NCBI GenBank assembly: GCA_003427395.1
Contig: BFEA01000566.1
Coordinates: forward strand, 431,042-452,767
Length of the DNA stretch: 21,726 bases
Reading direction: 5' to 3'
Origin: Chara braunii
Lineage: Eukaryota > Streptophyta > Charophyceae > Charales > Characeae
The position numbers were made by a program, and so were the translations under genes. The notes under the pieces were generated by a model. The model was given only the letters and a program-made list of their open reading frames with translations. It was not told the origin of the DNA and did not search any database. Below, piece after piece: positions 18,063-21,726 of the stretch (within the stretch, counting starts at the first letter, position 1; each line of letters begins with the position of its first letter).

Positions 18063-18109
18063 CAAGTACTTCAGGATGGATCTTGTTGTGCCTTTGTGGT
18101 GACTTGCAG
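18063..18109 (+). CDS. Candidate short internal exon, unidentified
   Basis: An acceptor (TTTTAACTTTGCAG, ending 18062) and a weak donor (CAG then GTTGAA) bound 47 nt that are open in two of three frames, one reading QVLQDGSCCAFVVTC. It might pair with 18539-18596, but phases do not decide it. No family is recognised. Confidence 0.15.
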
Positions 18110-18538
18110 GTTGAAATAGTTTAAGCTTTATGTCCTGCCGGACATAACAATTCTAAGGGTTATCTAACTTGTCACCTTTTTAAAAAGTCGGAACCCCTCT
18201 CTTTCCCCCCCCCCTCCTCTCTCCCCCCCTCTCCCCCACAACTTCTCCCCCCATCACCCTTGCACTCACCTCCCATGTTTGAAAAGTGAGTGAGCAATAT
18301 ATTTTACGTCTTTGTGCATCTTTCCCTGAATGCAGTGCACATTCATCGCGACTGGTTACCGGACCAGTTCTGGCTTGCGATAGCTTGTGTTCGTTTCATG
18401 AGTAGGGTGTGTGTTCTGTTCGGGCGGAAGAGACTATGTACTATGTAGTATTGTGGCCATGTTTTGTTTTGCTTAAAATTGCTGGATTTTTCTCCTGTGG
18501 TGAATTCCCTGTGTTGTATGCTTTATGGTTCCACACAG

Positions 18539-18596
18539 CTTGTTTACCGCACATGCGTCAAACGGTCTGTTGACTCGGAACATTGCAATATCCCAG
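18539..18596 (+). CDS. Candidate internal exon with good splice borders
   Basis: A 58-nt segment lies between ATGGTTCCACACAG and GTGAGA; both borders fit plant consensus well and this is the best-bounded small exon here. Frame one reads LVYRTCVKRSVDSEHC; frame two, LFTAHASNGLLTRN, is also open. The YR-TCV text faintly recalls the lumenal start of Per1/PGAP3 proteins, but with a single short exon and few matching residues that is not an identification. Confidence 0.3.
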
Positions 18597-18620
18597 GTGA
18601 GATACTGTCTGAAGCTTTTT

Positions 18621-18621
18621 A

Positions 18622-18665
<44 letters not shown>
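18621..18665. repeat. (ATT)n microsatellite
   Basis: About 15 uninterrupted ATT units. Confidence 0.97.
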
Positions 18666-18973
18666 GATTTATTACTATTATTTTAGGGTTAATAAGCTCA
18701 ACCGGTCAAACATTTCATGAGCGGTTGTTTCGCAAACTATTTATTTTTCATGTGCTGGGCCCTGCTGGCATTACTCGTTTGATTGAATGATTTTTTGAAT
18801 TTTTTTCCCTCTGTTTTCTTTGCCTTGCCCCCCCGTGCCCCCTGTCTCTCTTAGCAATGCCCCCTCTCTGACTTGTTGTCGAAGCATGGGTACAACGGAT
18901 TGGGGCAGAGAGCGGATAAAAGAGAGGAGAGGGGTAATTCTCTAATATAGAAGGGGGAGGGAGGGGCAAGTCT
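18666..18973. other. No gene seen
   Basis: Contains pyrimidine-rich and purine-rich stretches (18805-18860 and 18905-18970). No supported exon was found. Confidence 0.55.
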
Positions 18974-18977
18974 GAAG
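18974..18977. repeat. Target-site duplication GAAG, left copy
   Basis: Matches GAAG at 20131-20134, exactly outside the ends of the LTR defined by alignment to 10140-11235. Confidence 0.7.
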
Positions 18978-19189
18978 TAAAAGGGCCTTCACCCGATTCA
19001 GACCCTATTCGACAAATGCAGCATAGAGGGGTCACTCGCCCAGTATCCAAAACGTGAAAGCAGATCAAAGGTCAAGTTCTCTGGTCAAAGGGCACATCCA
19101 AACTAAAGCAAGAAGTCATTGCCAAAGGTCATGTTTGAACCCTGGACGAACAGTCACCATTTGAAGGTCATACCTGTTCGCCAGGGAAG

Positions 19190-19335
19190 GTGCATGTCAT
19201 GTCTGTTCATGTAGGGATGTGTCTGTACGTGCAGCCAGTGTGTCTGTTCGTGCAAAAAGAGAGTGTCTATTCACACAATGTAGATGTCTGTTCAGGCAGT
19301 AGGTGTGTCTGCTCGTCCTGAAGTTGTGTCTGTTT
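19190..19335 (+). repeat. U3 repeats of TGTCTGTTCGTGCA type
   Basis: About six diverged units of 25-30 bp (near 19200, 19219, 19240, 19264, 19287 and 19307), upstream of the TATA box. They hold the same LTR position as the 39-bp repeats of copy 1 but share no sequence with them. Confidence 0.75.
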
Positions 19336-19542
19336 AGAGATAATGTCAACAAACAAAGTCCCAGCTCTGGTCTAAGTCGGGTAGGCAGTCCAGATCCAGA
19401 CATTCAAGTCCAAAATTCAGGACGAATGGCCTCAGCAGCAGCAGACCTCATTGGGACAGTACTGGGACACATGCAATGCAGGGTCTGGGACAAAGGATGG
19501 CCTGAACGTGCCAATGCAGACCCAACACAAGGAGGCCAGTAC

Positions 19543-19549
19543 TATAAAG
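19543..19549 (+). promoter_or_regulatory. TATA box of solo LTR copy 2
   Basis: TATAAAG, followed by AGAAGGCCAGCCTC, aligned with TATAAGG at 10673. Confidence 0.6.
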
Positions 19550-19695
19550 AGAAGGCCAGCCTCACTTGCAGGCAGATTCCAACTGGCTTCAACGCGTGGA
19601 AGTACTGTTGTGCTTGTGCGCTAGTCAGGAGGCAGTAGCGCTGGAGGACTGCAGATGCGCTGAGGGGAAGAGAAGCTGGGCGCTGGGAAGGAGAA

Positions 19696-19709
19696 GCAGC
19701 CATAGCTGC
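19696..19709 (+). other. LTR hairpin GCAGC-CATA-GCTGC (copy 2)
   Basis: Identical to 10811-10824 although surrounding sequence is diverged; 153 nt downstream of TATA. Confidence 0.6.
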
Positions 19710-20130
19710 CCAGCGAGTTAGTAGTAGGATAGAGGGTTAGTAAGTAGTCTTCTATGAGTTGCATTCAGAGTAGATCCTCGCAGGAGGAAGAAGAGTGAGC
19801 ATGTGTAGTAGGAGGAAGGGACTGAGACCAGAGTGCGCACGAGGGATTTGGCTATGGTGGACACTTACCCGAGTTGTGTGTGTAATCTGCTGAGGTGGCG
19901 TGGATGTGTGAAGGCCACATTGATAAGTTGGACGTGAGATTTGTACAGCGCTGGTTGGCGCTTGAACTCAGGGACTTTTGTAATCATGATATTGATAATA
20001 TAAGTTGCGCAACTTGGTTCTCCTCTTATCTCTTCCTTGTCAAGTGTGTGGAGACCTCTGCTCAAGGTGGTTGATGACAATGCATGCTGTGTGAACACTC
20101 TTACGTGATTTGGTCCCCAGGACCCATGCA

Positions 20131-20450
20131 GAAGCATGACTACACCACAAAGGTCCTCCTCGTCTTCACTTCAACAAACGCCTTGAAAATGCACAAAGGC
20201 CTCATCGTCACTTCATCAAATCCCTTTTGACGGTTTGACTGTTTGACGATTTAATCCGAACCCCCGGATGAGCACTCTGTGTCCAGATAAACGAGATGTC
20301 AAGAGGCCCATGCAATTTCATCCAAACAAATGTTTTCAATTATTATTCTCAATATTTTGAAGTTTCGGTAAAGAACAAATACAATAATCTGGGAAAGTTT
20401 TGCTGGGTATAAAATTCTATAAATTCTTATAAAATTACTGATAAACTAGG
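20131..20450. other. No gene seen
   Basis: Unique-looking DNA becoming AT-rich near 20330-20445. It begins with the right GAAG duplication. Confidence 0.55.
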
Positions 20451-20691
20451 CTACCAGCCGGGCCGCCCGGGTCCCGGACGGCCAGCCCGTGCAAGGACCA
20501 GGGAAGGTCCCAGCAAAAAAAAAACAAAAAAAAAACTATGTTATGCAGAAAAATAAACTGAACAACTTTTGCCTCAGGGTCACATCGAAATTCTTCACCA
20601 AATTTAAAATAAAAATTAAAATTTAAAAATATTGTTTTATTTTTATTTTTTTTGGCCCGGCGGGGCAAGTGACCCCGGGCCACTCTGGTAG
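20451..20691. mobile_element. Short element with inverted ends (copy 2)
   Basis: The ends CTACCAG and CTGGTAG are inverted repeats, each next to a GC-rich block (CCGCCCGGG; CCCCGGGCC). The inside aligns with 11507-11764. CTAG occurs just outside both ends (20446-20449 and 20693-20696), a possible 4-bp target duplication if the element is one base longer on each side. Non-coding. Confidence 0.6.
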
Positions 20692-21107
20692 TCTAGCTGA
20701 TAAAATTATAAATAGTAAATAGTAAATTGTAAATACTAAATACTACGTGCATGTGGTTAATCGGAGTTGTTTTTTTTTCCGCCGAATGTTGCACTGAAAC
20801 TGTCGTATTGCCCTGATTTTTTACTCTTTTTTGAAGTTTTTTCCTGTTTTTCTTTGTGTGCGATATGTTGGCGCTTTAGGGTACATCGTGTGTCCAGTTT
20901 CGACATATTTGGATCATTAATGAAAAAAAGTTCGCATTTCCTTTGTTTTCGAAATTTTCGCTGAAGTTTGCACCGAAACCGGTGAAAACAGCAAATTTTC
21001 GTCCCTCCGTTAACCGCGCGTCCAAAATTACTATATTAGATATGCTTGAGAAAACAATTTACCTATCTGTGGATGATGCTTTTCTTGCTGCGTGTTTTTC
21101 TTACCAG
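20692..21107. other. AT-rich, no gene seen before exon-like segment
   Basis: Starts with short AAATAGTA and AAATACTA repeats (20710-20748). An ORF at 20943-21272 runs through the next segment but is probably intron read-through. Confidence 0.5.
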
Positions 21108-21172
21108 CTCAGGATTATGGCTCCTTGTGCACTGCTGGCCCCTCTCATTGGTATTGGCTTTGGCAGCCTCAG
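21108..21172 (+). CDS. Candidate internal exon, hydrophobic peptide
   Basis: An acceptor (TTTTTCTTACCAG, ending 21107) and donor (CAG then GTATGA) bound 65 nt. The phase-0 reading is LRIMAPCALLAPLIGIGFG, a probable membrane segment, but the other two frames are also largely open. Ending phase fits 21334-21381. No family is recognised. Confidence 0.3.
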
Positions 21173-21333
21173 GTATGAAACAAAATTAATCAATTTAATC
21201 CATTTCAATGAAAAGTGGGAAATAAAAATTTTCAAAGTGCATACACGAGGACGTCATGATGTAAAACACTAGAAAGTTGTTTTCCCATTTCTTTTCTGGT
21301 GGCTTGTGCATCTTTGGCTCTTCCAATTGGTAG

Positions 21334-21381
21334 CGGCTACTGGCTTTGTCGGTGTCTCGTTCGGAATGGAACCACCTGTTT
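21334..21381 (+). CDS. Candidate internal exon following 21108-21172
   Basis: A 48-nt segment between CTTCCAATTGGTAG and GTGAGT. In the phase left by the preceding segment it reads GYWLCRCLVRNGTTC; another frame reads AATGFVGVSFGMEPPV. Good donor, moderate acceptor. The intron between them would be 161 nt. Confidence 0.25.
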
Positions 21382-21397
21382 GTGAGTGGTGCAGTTT

Positions 21398-21482
21398 TTC
21401 CCCTCCTTCCCCCAATTCCTCCCTTGCCCCTCCTCCCCTCCCTCCCCTGCAACCCCTCCCCTCCTTTCCCCCCCTCCCGCCG
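21398..21482. repeat. CCCTCC-rich pyrimidine tract
   Basis: Almost purely C and T. It could be a polypyrimidine tract in an intron, or low complexity. Confidence 0.85.
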
Positions 21483-21690
21483 CCGGAGATTGTGGCCCTT
21501 ACTTGATGTTCTGTAATTAGACAGAATTTTGATCCCTTATTCAGAAGTTATTCTGCATCATCAATTCTTGGGTTTGTGTCACTCTGCGAGTTATCGACTT
21601 GTCAAAGTTTACGAGTGATTGTGACCTGTTAAGTGCTATAGATTGTCACAGTAAGGGGGGGCGATACATATAGCCGGTATTAGCCGCGGG

Positions 21691-21726
<36 letters not shown>
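21691..21726. repeat. Poly(A) run at end of window
   Basis: 36 consecutive A after TAGCCGCGGG, reaching the last base. Either a homopolymer that ended assembly or the tail of a retroposed copy; nothing upstream decides. Confidence 0.9.

Larger units (their letters stand above)
18978..20130 (+). mobile_element. Solo LTR, second family (copy 2)
   Basis: 1,153 bp, homologous to 10140-11235: starts TAAAAGGGCCTTCACC against TGAAAGGCCTGCCAC, shares GATTCAGACCC, the TATA neighbourhood and GCAGCCATAGCTGC, and ends GACCCATGCA. The first dinucleotide is TA where LTRs have TG, one G-to-A change. Flanks carry GAAG on both sides. TATAAAG is at 19543-19549. The two copies are strongly diverged and their U3 parts differ. 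Confidence 0.75.

Noticed and set aside
18539-18596. Identification as a Per1/PGAP3 exon
   Set aside because: Only four or five residues agree over 19 codons, and a second frame is equally open.
18973-20046. Alternative LTR bounds for the second solo LTR starting TGAAGTAA
   Set aside because: Target duplication would match only 3 of 4 bases, and the 3' part still aligned beyond 20046; the 18978-20130 bounds fit better.
1-21726. CRISPR array, bacterial operon or integron
   Set aside because: No regularly spaced identical repeats with unique spacers; all tandem arrays are simple or degenerate, and the context is a plant-type nuclear genome.

Overview
The window looks like a stretch of a large, repeat-rich plant-lineage nuclear genome, most likely a streptophyte green alga or an early-diverging land plant. 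The evidence is a retrotransposon primer-binding site matching plant-type initiator-Met tRNA, Ty3/gypsy coding remnants, degenerate CCCTAAA-type (plant telomere-like) repeats, long pyrimidine microsatellites, and short exon-like islands with GT-AG borders. A Chara-like host is my guess from the style of the sequence; nothing here proves it. No bacterial-style gene organisation, rRNA, tRNA or CRISPR array is seen.

Layout. Positions 1-1228 hold low-complexity DNA, two phase-compatible exon-like segments and a Helitron-type 3' end lying in the putative intron between them. Positions 1229-10102 are one 8.9 kb decayed LTR retrotransposon on the minus strand. Read right to left it has a 5' LTR, PBS, a 1.1 kb leader with a W-box-like array and a (CT)n tract, gag, protease, RT, RNase H, integrase, chromodomain, polypurine tract and 3' LTR, flanked by the 4-bp duplication GTAG. 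Positions 10140-11235 are a solo LTR of a second, related family inserted only 33 bp away (duplication CATA). Positions 11507-11764 and 20451-20691 are two copies of a short element with inverted ends. Positions 12200-13735 contain a perfect 52-bp tandem duplication, an exon-like segment, a perfect AT-rich palindrome, a CCT-rich minisatellite and a telomere-like tract enclosing a U6 snRNA-like sequence. Positions 13949-14799 are a solo LTR of the first family in the opposite orientation (duplication GATT). Positions 15298-15782 can be read as a small two-exon gene. Positions 16020-17470 hold a degenerate minisatellite, a 14-bp palindrome, a strong foldback and diverged repeats. Positions 18063-18596 hold exon-like segments. 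Positions 18978-20130 are a second solo LTR of the second family (duplication GAAG). Positions 21108-21381 hold two more exon-like segments, and the window ends in a 36-A run.

The retrotransposon is not functional: stops, frameshifts, a 277-bp tandem duplication and a loss at the integrase catalytic site break it. The most unusual shared signals are three. All four LTR insertions have 4-bp target duplications. All five LTRs carry a small hairpin with compensatory stem changes about 150 nt downstream of the TATA box. The element leader has about 15 same-strand TTGAC[C/T] motifs spaced near one helical turn. Host genes are only weakly supported because no similarity search or transcript data were available.
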